64,000 nt of DNA, from positions 248,001 to 312,000 of the forward strand of contig DAMBSC010000002.1 of the NCBI GenBank assembly GCA_032054765.1, in the 5' to 3' direction. Position 1 is the stretch's first letter; each line of letters begins with the position of its first letter. Source of the DNA: DFXE01 sp032054765. GTDB taxonomy: Bacteria; Bacteroidota; Bacteroidia; Bacteroidales; Tannerellaceae. The position numbers and the translations under genes were made by a program. Under the pieces are notes generated by a model. It did no database searches. It worked only from the letters and a program-made list of their open reading frames with translations, and was not told the DNA's origin. Of the stretch, positions 44,191 to 53,013 are shown one piece after another.

Positions 44191-45075
44191 ATGGCAGATT
44201 TAGATGATTTACGAGAAGGCAGTAACTTCGGCTTAGGAGTTGGCTCCGATCAACAGGCATTCCATGTAAAAGGTGCTGCAAATCTTCCCTGGGGAACAAA
44301 AGACCGCTTGTCGCGTATATTTAATCCTGAAACAGGTAAAACAGTTATGCTTGCTTTCGATCATGGTTTTATTATGGGTCCTACTTCCGGTTTGGAACGT
44401 ATTGATCTGAATATAATTCCACTGATCGAATATGCCGACTGTCTAATGTGTACACGGGGTATTTTACAGTCTGTGATTCCACCCAATACCAATAAGCCTG
44501 TTTGTCTTCGTGCCGATGCAGGAACAACGATCCTTACAGAACTGAATGACAATGTTGTGATCGACATTGAAGACGCCATTCGTATGAATGTTTCAGCTAT
44601 GGCTATCATGCTTTCAATTGGAGATCCTGCTTTTGAAGCTAAAACAATTGCAAATCTTTACAAAGTTGCAGATATGGGTTATCGTTATGGTATTCCTGTA
44701 ATGGGTGTAACAGCCGTTGGCAAACAAATGGCTCGTGATGCTCGCTATTTCGGCTTGGCATCTCGTGTATGCGCTGAAAACGGTGCAAATATAGTAAAAA
44801 CATATTATTGTGAGGGTTTTGATAAAGTTGCGGCTGCATGTCCGGTACCGGTTGTTATTGCCGGCGGAAAAAAACTTCCTGAGAAGGAAGCTTTAGAACT
44901 TTGCTATAATGCCATTAACGATGGGGCCGCAGGTGTAGATATGGGTCGAAATGTTTTCCAAAGTATATCTCCTGCTGCTATGATACAGGCAGTTCACGCA
45001 GTTGTACATAAAGGATTGACTCCTGATCAGGGATATGAACTGTTTAAAGATATGGCTAAAATAACAACAGTTTAA
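44191..45075 (+). CDS. lsrF: LsrF-like thiolase/aldolase
   Basis: A 294-residue class I aldolase-fold protein very like E. coli LsrF, which transfers an acetyl group from the phosphorylated autoinducer-2 breakdown product to CoA. Shared stretches include MADLDDL, LSRIFNPETGKTVMLAFDHG, CTRGILQSV and VIAGGKKLPE, whose lysine would form the Schiff base. No lsrK, lsrG or Lsr transporter is present; the kinase role may be filled by DhaK/DhaL. It may act on a related branched or linear ketose phosphate. Last gene of the locus. Confidence 0.88.
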   Translation: MADLDDLREGSNFGLGVGSDQQAFHVKGAANLPWGTKDRLSRIFNPETGKTVMLAFDHGFIMGPTSGLERIDLNIIPLIEYADCLMCTRGILQSVIPPNTNKPVCLRADAGTTILTELNDNVVIDIEDAIRMNVSAMAIMLSIGDPAFEAKTIANLYKVADMGYRYGIPVMGVTAVGKQMARDARYFGLASRVCAENGANIVKTYYCEGFDKVAAACPVPVVIAGGKKLPEKEALELCYNAINDGAAGVDMGRNVFQSISPAAMIQAVHAVVHKGLTPDQGYELFKDMAKITTV

Positions 45076-45103
45076 CTAACAAAAGAGTGTATTACACATT
45101 CTA

Positions 45104-45137
45104 AATAGCTCTCATCAGGTTTCGGATGAGAGCTATT
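45104..45137. terminator. Bidirectional terminator hairpin
   Basis: AATAGCTCTCATC and GATGAGAGCTATT form a perfect 13-bp stem with an 8-nt loop followed by TTATTTG, between convergent lsrF and the S9 peptidase gene. Confidence 0.88.
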
Positions 45138-45165
45138 TTATTTGCATATATTTACATCTTATTTA

Positions 45166-47661
45166 TTATAAAGTCCTATCGGGATATAAATCATTCCACC
45201 ATTCCGGTTCATCCCTCAACCATTTGGCAAACCAGGCAAAAATACTGTTCTGCCATCCTATACGTTTTTTATAACCTACAATACCATGATTTTCTCCTTC
45301 TACTGTTATAAACTCTACTGTTTTACCCAATAGCTTCAGTGCATTGAACATCTGGATACTTTCACCTATGGGAACATTTGTGTCAACGCCACCATGTAAT
45401 AGTAATAAAGGGGTATTGATTTTATCAGCATTAAATAATGGACTTTGTTGGATATATAATTCATGATTATTCCAAGGATAACTATCGGCACTGGCAACTG
45501 ATGAATATCCATATCCCCAATAACCCTCACCCCAATAACTACTTAATGCACTAATTCCGGCATGGCTTACAGCTGCTGCAAATAAATCAGTACGGGTTTG
45601 TAGATATTGTGTCATAAATCCTCCATAGCTGGCGCCTATACAACCAATCTTCTTTTCATTAACAAAAGAATGTTCTTTACAGAACAACTCAGTTCCATGT
45701 ATTATTTCGTCTGCCGTTACTTTCCCCCATGCATTCACGTGGCGGGAAGAAAATTCTTGCCCAAAGCCGGTAGTTCCACTGGGATTTAATGTATAAACGA
45801 CATATCCTTGTGCTGCATACATATGCATGGAATAACGTTGTTCCAACATACGGTTTGTAGGACTTGTTCCTCCATAATAATAAACGATCATCGGGTATTT
45901 CTTTGTATCATCAAAACCGGGTGGTAAATAATAACGTCCCTGAATTGTAGTACCGTCTGCAGACACAAAATCCCAGTCGTGAACCTCACCAAATTCAATA
46001 TCTTTCAATTTGCCGGCAGATAGATCATATATTAAACGATCTTTTTTACTTTTAAGATCATAAGCATACAATCGATTTGCATTTGATACACTTTGCCCAT
46101 AATAATACATTATTGGTGAAGTAAGCGCCAATGAAAAAGATGAAATAACATCTTCATTTAATGTCAGTCGATTGATCTTACCATTAGACGGGTTATAGGT
46201 ATACACCCGTTGATAATCTTCATCTTCTGCCAAAATATAGATTAATCCATCATATTTGTTCCAAAGGGCACGCGATATTGCCGGATTAAAATCCTTTGTC
46301 AATGGTGAAGTTTTCTTAGTTGCCGGATCATAAAGGTAAAGTTGTCCATCATAGGAATTGGAAATTTGTCCTTCTTCAACATTCAGACCAATACCATCAA
46401 AAGCATCTCCGGAACCGTTTACCAACAATTGTTTTCCATCCGGCGAAAAACTCGCGCGACTGATATACTCAGCACCTTCCCATAACGTATCAACGATCAT
46501 CGTATGCATATCAAGTTTATATAACGAATTACGAGAAAAAGGACGGGAGGTATAGACACGTTCATTCGTACTGAACAGAAGATAACGACTATCTTCACTA
46601 ACGTCATTAATATAAGTGGTAGTATGGCCGTAGGTTAATTGTTCAAATAAACCGGAAGTTAGATCATATTTCCAGATAAACGAGCGATCCCGAAAACCCG
46701 GAAGTCTGTCGCCGGGTTCAAGAACACGTACTAAATCCGCATTTTCTTTAGGTCCCTCCTCCTCTACTGTAAATAGAAGAAATGTCTCGTCAGGAGAAAA
46801 GTTGAAACTACCTTTTGGCAGGTTCTTCACAACAACCTCTTCCTGCATATTTGCCGGACTGACTAGTACAAGTTCTGTTCCTTTCTGTCCTGTACGGGTG
46901 TAAAACATCTTATTACTTCTTGGCATCCAGCGTGCTGTATTAATAAAGCCATCATCATGCAGCAATATTTTTCCTGTAGAAGCTTCTCGCAACTGAGCAT
47001 ATGATTCACTTTTCCCGTCTTTCATGCGGTCGACATACTTTACCAGCACATATTTACCGTCCGGAGATAAACTAACTCCCCTAAAATCCTGACCTTCAAG
47101 AATGTTTAATACTGAATATTTATCCATAGCCTGAATGGAAGGTAAAACCTGAGCATTTGTTTTACTTTTGTAAACAGCTTTTATAGTAGGCGAACAAGTA
47201 TCAGCTTCAGTTGTCAGATATTTTACAACAATCTCATAACGACGAGGCTCCATAATTAATTCCGAAGAATTTCCTACTGGTTTATCATTGATATAAACTT
47301 CAAATATTCCCGGTCCGGACACATCTAACGTTCCCTTAACATACCGATCACTGGTAAGGTAAAATGAAAGAATATGTAGAGCGTTTTTCCCTCCGGGAGC
47401 AATGAAGGAAATTTTCCCGGCTGTATCAGCTTCCAATACCTTAGATTGTAGCAGGGCATGTTCAATAGAAATGGCTGATTTCAGCAGATTCTTAAGTTCA
47501 AAAACTTTTCCGTTTACATTTAAACTATCACTTATAACCGGTTTTTTAACTTCAAAAGGACCTGCATAGCGGTATTGCATTACGTTGACATCTTCGTCAG
47601 CATACAAGAACGTTCCTGATAATAAGAAATATATACTTAAGAAATAAATTTTTATGTTCAT
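45166..47661 (-). CDS. S9-family prolyl oligopeptidase-like peptidase
   Basis: An 831-residue exported peptidase. A signal peptide (FLLSGTFLYA) is followed by an N-terminal domain, a TolB/DPP-IV-like propeller (GVSLSPDGKYVLVKY; FNFSPDETFLLFTV) and an alpha/beta hydrolase domain (~590-831). The latter has the nucleophile GASYGGF, the acid in HGGVDTNVP and the base in EGENHGIVGY. It likely trims peptides in the periplasm. Its ATG overlaps the methyltransferase stop by 4 bp. Confidence 0.93.
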   Translation of the reverse strand: MNIKIYFLSIYFLLSGTFLYADEDVNVMQYRYAGPFEVKKPVISDSLNVNGKVFELKNLLKSAISIEHALLQSKVLEADTAGKISFIAPGGKNALHILSFYLTSDRYVKGTLDVSGPGIFEVYINDKPVGNSSELIMEPRRYEIVVKYLTTEADTCSPTIKAVYKSKTNAQVLPSIQAMDKYSVLNILEGQDFRGVSLSPDGKYVLVKYVDRMKDGKSESYAQLREASTGKILLHDDGFINTARWMPRSNKMFYTRTGQKGTELVLVSPANMQEEVVVKNLPKGSFNFSPDETFLLFTVEEEGPKENADLVRVLEPGDRLPGFRDRSFIWKYDLTSGLFEQLTYGHTTTYINDVSEDSRYLLFSTNERVYTSRPFSRNSLYKLDMHTMIVDTLWEGAEYISRASFSPDGKQLLVNGSGDAFDGIGLNVEEGQISNSYDGQLYLYDPATKKTSPLTKDFNPAISRALWNKYDGLIYILAEDEDYQRVYTYNPSNGKINRLTLNEDVISSFSLALTSPIMYYYGQSVSNANRLYAYDLKSKKDRLIYDLSAGKLKDIEFGEVHDWDFVSADGTTIQGRYYLPPGFDDTKKYPMIVYYYGGTSPTNRMLEQRYSMHMYAAQGYVVYTLNPSGTTGFGQEFSSRHVNAWGKVTADEIIHGTELFCKEHSFVNEKKIGCIGASYGGFMTQYLQTRTDLFAAAVSHAGISALSSYWGEGYWGYGYSSVASADSYPWNNHELYIQQSPLFNADKINTPLLLLHGGVDTNVPIGESIQMFNALKLLGKTVEFITVEGENHGIVGYKKRIGWQNSIFAWFAKWLRDEPEWWNDLYPDRTL

Positions 47662-48245
47662 ATAGTTGTTTTATGTGCTATTATCAAATATAAATCAGAG
47701 TTATCTTCTATTGTTTCAGCTAAAAAATAAGAAGTCATAAGTGCTGATACTTCTTTTGCCGGAAGTAATATTTTTGAGATTTGAGGCGCATGTCTATGAT
47801 GATGCCTGTTTATCTTTTCCTTACTCTCGCTATGACATATAACCAGCTTACTGTTTGGAGACATAAGCGAATGAAGATGTTTAAACAATTTTTCCGGTTC
47901 CATAAAATGAGGATAAACATTATACAAAATGATATAATCAAAAGGTTTATCCTTGTATGTTAGTATATCTCCGCAAACAAAATGTATTCTTTCGTCTCTA
48001 TACTTACCCTTTGCCTTATCAATCATAGAAGAAGCTATATCAATAGCAATAATGGTTTCCGGATTATACTTTATCAAATACTCTTCCATTATTCCCGTAC
48101 CACAGCCTACATCCAATATTCGGGCCCCTTTATGTATTTGTACTTTATCAAGCATCATTGCTATTTTGCCTGCCGGATGCGTACAAATACGATCCCATCT
48201 ATCACCCAGATTATTAAAATAGTCTGTTATGAGAGTTGTGGTCAT
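47658..48245 (-). CDS. Class I SAM-dependent methyltransferase
   Basis: A 195-residue methyltransferase with the SAM motif ILDVGCGTGIMEEYL (~46), IAIDIASSMI and FVCGDILTY. The start at 48245 overlaps the ispE stop as ATGA and gives a clean N-terminus (MTTTLITDYFNNLGDRWD). It lies between ispE and the S9 peptidase, coupled to both. Substrate unknown. Confidence 0.88.
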   Translation of the reverse strand: MTTTLITDYFNNLGDRWDRICTHPAGKIAMMLDKVQIHKGARILDVGCGTGIMEEYLIKYNPETIIAIDIASSMIDKAKGKYRDERIHFVCGDILTYKDKPFDYIILYNVYPHFMEPEKLFKHLHSLMSPNSKLVICHSESKEKINRHHHRHAPQISKILLPAKEVSALMTSYFLAETIEDNSDLYLIIAHKTTI

Positions 48246-49051
48246 CCTAGTTCTCCTTCCCAGACATAGCAATTTGTAAATTCTTTTTTCAAGGATACCG
48301 GTTTTTCAAATACACCATAAACGGAAGAACCCGATCCCGACATGGAAGCATACACTGCACCGGCTTTATACATATATTCTTTTATTTCTGCAATAATAGG
48401 ATATTTAGTGAATACACTAGGTTCAAAATCATTCAGCATAACCTTTTTCCATTCCATAACCGGAAGTGATACAATATCCCTCAATGATATAGAAGGCGAC
48501 TGAGGTGTTACCATACTATAGGCCTCTGGTGTCGATACCATGATATCAGGTTTAACAATAGATAAATAATACCCTTTTAAGGAAAAGGAAATAGATTCAA
48601 ATATATTCCCTATTCCGGATGCCATTACCGGAACATTTCGGATAAAAAACGGACAATCAGCACCCAAGATAGAAGCCATCTCTTCCAGCTTTTCTGTTGA
48701 AAGATTTAACTTACAAAAATCGTTTAATAATTTAAGCATATAAGCAGCATCAGAAGAACCACCACCCAATCCGGCTCCAAAAGGAATAGCTTTCAATAAA
48801 TGTACTTCCAGAGAAGGTAAATCATAATGCGATTTCATCAGTTTAAAAGCCTTAACAACCAAATTATTATCAATAGGTGAATCAATAGGAATTCCTGTTT
48901 GAGAGAAAGAAAAAGAATCGGCTTCAACTACTTCTAATGCGTCTTTCAAAGGTACGGGGTAGAATATCGTTTCAATATTATGATACCCATCTGGCCGCTT
49001 ACTAACGACATTTAATCCCAGATTTATTTTTGCGTTTGGAAAACAAATCAT
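48242..49051 (-). CDS. ispE: 4-diphosphocytidyl-2-C-methyl-D-erythritol kinase
   Basis: A 269-residue GHMP kinase of the non-mevalonate isoprenoid pathway. It begins MICFPNAKINLGLNVVSKRPDGYHNIETIF, has the ATP loop PFGAGLGGGSSDAAY (~92) and the C-terminal SGSGSSVYGVF. First gene of a tightly coupled minus-strand operon with the methyltransferase and peptidase. Confidence 0.96.
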   Translation of the reverse strand: MICFPNAKINLGLNVVSKRPDGYHNIETIFYPVPLKDALEVVEADSFSFSQTGIPIDSPIDNNLVVKAFKLMKSHYDLPSLEVHLLKAIPFGAGLGGGSSDAAYMLKLLNDFCKLNLSTEKLEEMASILGADCPFFIRNVPVMASGIGNIFESISFSLKGYYLSIVKPDIMVSTPEAYSMVTPQSPSISLRDIVSLPVMEWKKVMLNDFEPSVFTKYPIIAEIKEYMYKAGAVYASMSGSGSSVYGVFEKPVSLKKEFTNCYVWEGELG

Positions 49052-49066
49052 AACATTTATTTAATG

Positions 49067-49106
49067 ACTGAATCACTGAGTAACTGAGTTTATTCAGTGA
49101 TTCAGT
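49067..49106. terminator. 13-bp stem hairpin upstream of ispE, within simple repeats
   Basis: ACTGAATCACTGA (49067-49079) and TCAGTGATTCAGT (49094-49106) are perfect complements. The surrounding 49066-49146 stretch is made of ACTGAGT-type units. It could stop transcription from the MFS gene; no U-tract is obvious. Confidence 0.55.
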
Positions 49107-49145
49107 TACAATTACTCAGTGATCAGTCTATTGAGTCCATTCAGT

Positions 49146-50549
49146 TTATTTCTTTATATTTGGCTCTTCAAGTCCGAAACCTCTTTTCTTATCTTCTTTC
49201 TTCAAAACTAAACCAAGTAAAAATGCTACAACGCCTAAAGAAGCAAAAATAAGCATCGGTACTGTGTAACTATATTTCGCAGGTTCACCGGCAGCAATCA
49301 TTTCTGCAACTCCCGGATTAGAAACTTTTAATGCCCATCCTATGATCATAGGGACAAACATCAATCCGATATTCTGTATCCAGAATGTGACAGAGTAAGC
49401 AGAACCTAACACATTATTATCCACTAATTTTGGAAGGGAGGGCCATAAGGCGGCAGGTACTAAAGAAAAAGATACTCCCAACAAGATAATTGCACCAAAA
49501 GCAATTGGTTTATTAAAAATAGTGTCGGGTGTTAAAGCAAAAATAAGATGACATACAATTACTAATAAGGAACCGAGAATAAGCATTGTAGCACCTTTCC
49601 CTTTATTATCAAGGAACCAACCAAGAATAGGAGTTAATATCATTGCCCCGATCGGAAAATAAGAAAAAAGACTACTCGCCTCCGCAGCAGGTAAATTCAA
49701 ACGACTCTCCAGCATACCGGTAGCAAACTTCTGGAAAGGAAAAATGGCAGAATAGAACAATACACATAATCCGGCAACCATCCAGAAAGTCTTTGATCCA
49801 AATATAAATTTCAAATCACTGATCTTAAACTCTTCTTCTGAAGAATCAGCATCAGCCAGATCTTTATCCTGTTTTTCCAGTTTACGGTCGAAAAAGAAAT
49901 AGATCGAAAATGAAAGAAAACCTATTAACAATAAAAGAGCTCCGATTCCAACTGACTGTGAGACACCGCCGGCTTCAGCCCAAATAGGAGACAGACGAAA
50001 CACAGCAAATACACCTAAACGTGCAATTGCCATTTCTAACCCCATCGCTAAGGCAAGTTCTTTACCCTGGAACCATTTAACAATACCCTTTGAAACAGTA
50101 ACACCGGCCATCTCTACACCACAACCAAAAATAGCAAAACCTATACAAGCTACTTTAGCACTGGCAGGGAAGTCGGGTAAAAAAGAACTAAAAAAGTCAT
50201 ATCCAATTCCACCATTCGCGAAGACATCACTTACCCCATATAATTTGATAGAAGCACCTAACACCATCAAAAAAGCCGATAGTAACGCAGAATATCTAAC
50301 ACCTATTTTATCAAGAATGACCCCGGCAAATATTAAAAATAAAGCAAATACATTCAGGAAATATTCCGAACCCGCAACAGTACCGAAAGTCTCAGGTGAC
50401 CAATTAAGCTGGGTTTCCAAAAGTGTACTCAATGGTGCCAATACGTCAATAAACATATAGGCAAAGAACATGGTACTTGATAATAAGATTAGTGCGGTCC
50501 AACGCAATATAGCAGAATCGCGCATGGTGGTAGATTTACTTTCAATCAT
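49146..50549 (-). CDS. Major facilitator superfamily transporter
   Basis: A 467-residue membrane protein with about 12 helices (ALILLSSTMFFAYMFIDVLAP at the start; GVILDKIGVRYSALLSAF with the family loop 2-3 signature in variant form). A long acidic central loop (KQDKDLADADSSEEEFKIS) separates the two halves. The substrate cannot be read. It lies 14 bp downstream of folC on the same strand. Confidence 0.88.
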   Translation of the reverse strand: MIESKSTTMRDSAILRWTALILLSSTMFFAYMFIDVLAPLSTLLETQLNWSPETFGTVAGSEYFLNVFALFLIFAGVILDKIGVRYSALLSAFLMVLGASIKLYGVSDVFANGGIGYDFFSSFLPDFPASAKVACIGFAIFGCGVEMAGVTVSKGIVKWFQGKELALAMGLEMAIARLGVFAVFRLSPIWAEAGGVSQSVGIGALLLLIGFLSFSIYFFFDRKLEKQDKDLADADSSEEEFKISDLKFIFGSKTFWMVAGLCVLFYSAIFPFQKFATGMLESRLNLPAAEASSLFSYFPIGAMILTPILGWFLDNKGKGATMLILGSLLVIVCHLIFALTPDTIFNKPIAFGAIILLGVSFSLVPAALWPSLPKLVDNNVLGSAYSVTFWIQNIGLMFVPMIIGWALKVSNPGVAEMIAAGEPAKYSYTVPMLIFASLGVVAFLLGLVLKKEDKKRGFGLEEPNIKK

Positions 50550-50563
50550 AATTTACAGTGTTT

Positions 50564-51874
50564 TTAATTTTCATCTTTGAACAAAGGTAATGCTTCTGCA
50601 ACAATAAAATTACTTCCACCGATAAAAACCATATCATCATTTTTAGCCAAAATCATCACATCATGTACAGCATCCAATACACTTTCGTATACTTTTCCTT
50701 GTAAACCAACGGCTTCTGCCCGTAAGGCAAGTATTTCAGCTGGCAATGCTCTTTCAGTTGAAGCCTGGGTAAAAAGATATGTCCCGCTTTGAGGCATATA
50801 CTTTAATATGGCATCAATATCTTTATCGCTCGACAAACCTATAATCATATATAAATTAGGGCGAGATTTACTTTCTGCTTTAATCTGATAAGCAAGATAT
50901 TCCCAAGCTTCCTCATTATGTCCGATATCTAACACCGTATAAGGTGCAAGTAAAACTTCCTGCCATCTGCCTTGCAATCCGGTAATTTCAACCACATGTT
51001 CAAAACCATCCCGAACAGCCGACCTCGGTATTTCTATACCCATTCCCGATAAAACACGCAAGGCTAACAATACCGTCTGCGCATTTTTTATTTGAGCCAA
51101 ACCATTTAATTCTCCAAAAAGCTGTCCGTAGTCCTTTGTATCATAATACCATTCACCTGTTTCCGTTAAGTATGATTTACCATTGAAGACATCTTCTCTC
51201 CAGGTGGCACGCACAGGAGCATTCAGTTGTTTTGCGCGATTCTCAATCACTTCATTTGTAATAACCAGTCTGTCAGGCTCACCAATTACCAAAGGAACAC
51301 CTTCCTTTATTATGCCCGCCTTCTCATAAGCAATCTCACCAAGCGTTTCACCTAAGAATTGAGTATGATCTAAGCTGACATTGGTTATTATACTCAGGAT
51401 AGGCGTAATAATATTCGTACTATCCAACCTCCCTCCTAACCCAACTTCAATAACAGCATAATCCACTTTCATATACCGGAAGTAATCAAATGCCATAGTA
51501 GATGTCAATTCAAAGAAAGAAGGCTGCAGAGGCTCAAAAAAATCTTTATATTTTTCTACGAACTCCACCACATACTCTTCATCTATTTTCTCTCCGTTTA
51601 CACGAATACGTTCACCAAAATCTACCAGATGCGGAGAAGTATACAAACCTACTTTGTATCCGGACTTCTGCAAAACAGCAGCCAGTAAATGACTAACTGA
51701 ACCTTTTCCATTCGTTCCGGCTACATGAATTGTTTTATAAAACTTATGAGGGTTATTTAAATAATTGTCTAAAGTTATGCTCCTTTCTAATCCCGGCTTA
51801 TAAGCCGAAGCTCCACTTTTTTCAAACACCGGCGTACTGATAAATAAATACTCTAAGGTTTCTTGATATGTCAT
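50564..51874 (-). CDS. folC: Dihydrofolate synthase / folylpolyglutamate synthase
   Basis: A 436-residue Mur-ligase-fold enzyme that adds glutamate to folates. It has the ATP loop VAGTNGKGSVSHLLAAVLQ (~50), LYTSPHLVDFGERI, EVGLGGRLDSTNII and GIIKEGVPLVIGE. The -7 box TACATTTG lies at the complement of 51896-51903. Divergent from the TSCPD gene. Confidence 0.95.
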   Translation of the reverse strand: MTYQETLEYLFISTPVFEKSGASAYKPGLERSITLDNYLNNPHKFYKTIHVAGTNGKGSVSHLLAAVLQKSGYKVGLYTSPHLVDFGERIRVNGEKIDEEYVVEFVEKYKDFFEPLQPSFFELTSTMAFDYFRYMKVDYAVIEVGLGGRLDSTNIITPILSIITNVSLDHTQFLGETLGEIAYEKAGIIKEGVPLVIGEPDRLVITNEVIENRAKQLNAPVRATWREDVFNGKSYLTETGEWYYDTKDYGQLFGELNGLAQIKNAQTVLLALRVLSGMGIEIPRSAVRDGFEHVVEITGLQGRWQEVLLAPYTVLDIGHNEEAWEYLAYQIKAESKSRPNLYMIIGLSSDKDIDAILKYMPQSGTYLFTQASTERALPAEILALRAEAVGLQGKVYESVLDAVHDVMILAKNDDMVFIGGSNFIVAEALPLFKDEN

Positions 51875-51895
51875 AGTTCATAAAATTAGTTACAA

Positions 51896-51903
51896 CAAAT
51901 GTA
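51896..51903 (-). promoter_or_regulatory. -7 element of folC
   Basis: The minus strand reads TACATTTG, matching TAnnTTTG, 21 bp before the folC ATG. Confidence 0.45.
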
Positions 51904-51947
51904 CTTAAATTATCTAAAGTAGTTACCCCGAATCAATCACTTTTAAA

Positions 51948-51955
51948 TACCTTTG
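51948..51955 (+). promoter_or_regulatory. -7 element of the TSCPD gene
   Basis: TACCTTTG matches TAnnTTTG and ends 18 bp before the ATG at 51974. An in-frame ATG reading at 51953 falls inside the promoter and so cannot be the start. Confidence 0.55.
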
Positions 51956-51973
51956 TACAAGAAAAAAAACAAA

Positions 51974-52255
51974 ATGGCTAAACAACAATACACATATATT
52001 CCGGATGGAAAAGTCTGTTCGAACAAGATAGTAATAGAAACAGATGGTAACAGCATTGAAAATGTCCAAGTCGTAGGAGGATGTCATGGAAACTCACAGG
52101 GAATAACAAGTTTGCTGAGAGGCATGAATGTAGACAATGCGATCTCTCGCCTAGAAGGTATTACATGCGGAAAGAAAGACACTTCCTGTCCGGATCAGAT
52201 AGCCAAAGCGCTAAATCAGATAGCCAAAGCGCTAAAAGAGATGAAAACGAAGTGA
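51974..52255 (+). CDS. TSCPD domain-containing protein
   Basis: A 93-residue protein (MAKQQYTYIPDGKVCSNKI; VVGGCHGNSQGI; GITCGKKDTSCPDQIAKAL). The TSCPD motif resembles a zinc-binding segment found at the C-terminus of class II ribonucleotide reductases; stand-alone forms have no known role. The C-terminal helix contains a 21-bp tandem duplication (52194-52214 and 52215-52235) encoding IAKALNQ/IAKALKE. Confidence 0.85.
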   Translation: MAKQQYTYIPDGKVCSNKIVIETDGNSIENVQVVGGCHGNSQGITSLLRGMNVDNAISRLEGITCGKKDTSCPDQIAKALNQIAKALKEMKTK

Positions 52256-52282
52256 AATTTAACTTTTCACATTTTATCTACC

Positions 52283-52301
52283 ATCTGTCACAAAGACAGA
52301 T
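52283..52301. other. Small hairpin between convergent genes
   Basis: ATCTGTC and GACAGAT flank a 5-nt loop, between the TSCPD gene and the convergent HU-HIG gene. Possible terminator, weak. Confidence 0.4.
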
Positions 52302-52328
52302 AATCCTTTGTTAAACAATACATAAAGC

Positions 52329-52347
52329 GTGACACATCATCCGTCAC
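52329..52347. repeat. GTGAC-type palindrome next to the HU-HIG 3' end
   Basis: GTGACACATCATCCGTCAC, one of four related 19-bp elements (others 4332-4350, 4788-4806, 53898-53916). It is followed by sequence similar to 4351-4372, in which the HU-HIG stop codon lies. Confidence 0.7.
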
Positions 52348-52354
52348 ACATCCA

Positions 52355-52960
52355 TCACCGTCCGTAATTACCTGTCACTGGCTCATAGAGGCTGCGATGC
52401 AGTTTGCTCCGTTTAAGTTTACCATCAGCCATCAATTGTCTGATCCGGCTGTAAGACGTAGAAGGTGTTAAGGAGCAGATACGCTGAAATTCCCGGTTGG
52501 TGATATAGTCATTTTCCCTAAAATGCGATGTTAATATGTTATCTATTTGAATGGCAGAATAATTCTTTGAATGCCGTTTTTCCCGGATACGTGTACAACG
52601 GGTAGCTTTGAATTTCCTCTTCATTTCAGCATCCGGTCGGTAGACTATCGATTTCACCCGGATGGATTCTGCCCGTATCTCTTTCGGATTACTTATTGGC
52701 GGACAGGATAATGTCAATTGAAAAAATCCTAATCCTTCCAAATGGATACGATATCCATATCCCATTTCTTTGGACATGAGTTCGGTTAATGCCGTTAAAA
52801 TACCTTTGACATCTCCGGTAGACATGGAAGTAGTATCATGGATAAGTTGAGCAATAGCATCCGTTTCCAATGTACCCGTCGGCACCACCCGTGCATGAAG
52901 TTTCTGTTTCTTTTCACCCTTTACCAAAGGGTTCTTGTAGAAGTCGTAATTTAATCCCAT
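52355..52960 (-). CDS. HU-HIG DNA-binding protein with C-terminal winged helix
   Basis: A 201-residue protein beginning MGLNYDFYKNPLVKGEKKQ. Residues ~1-120 are an HU-type domain (LHARVVPTGTLETDAIAQLI; TGDVKGILTALTELM; IHLEGLGFFQL). Residues ~140-201 form a winged helix (QIDNILTSHFRENDYITNRE, PSTSYSRIRQLMADGKLKRS). The start at 52960 is supported by the relic copy at 4478, which starts alike at the same distance from its array. Four palindromes at 22-bp spacing and a promoter lie upstream. The stop codon is inside a dispersed repeat. Probably an autoregulated, locus-specific nucleoid-type regulator. Confidence 0.85.
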   Translation of the reverse strand: MGLNYDFYKNPLVKGEKKQKLHARVVPTGTLETDAIAQLIHDTTSMSTGDVKGILTALTELMSKEMGYGYRIHLEGLGFFQLTLSCPPISNPKEIRAESIRVKSIVYRPDAEMKRKFKATRCTRIREKRHSKNYSAIQIDNILTSHFRENDYITNREFQRICSLTPSTSYSRIRQLMADGKLKRSKLHRSLYEPVTGNYGR

Positions 52961-53013
52961 AGTTTTGTTGTTTTTGTAGTTATATATTATTGGCGCATTA
53001 AGCATCTTTTATT

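Noticed and set aside
44191..45075. A classical Lsr autoinducer-2 system
   Set aside because: No LsrK, LsrG, LsrR or Lsr transporter genes are present; only LsrF is.
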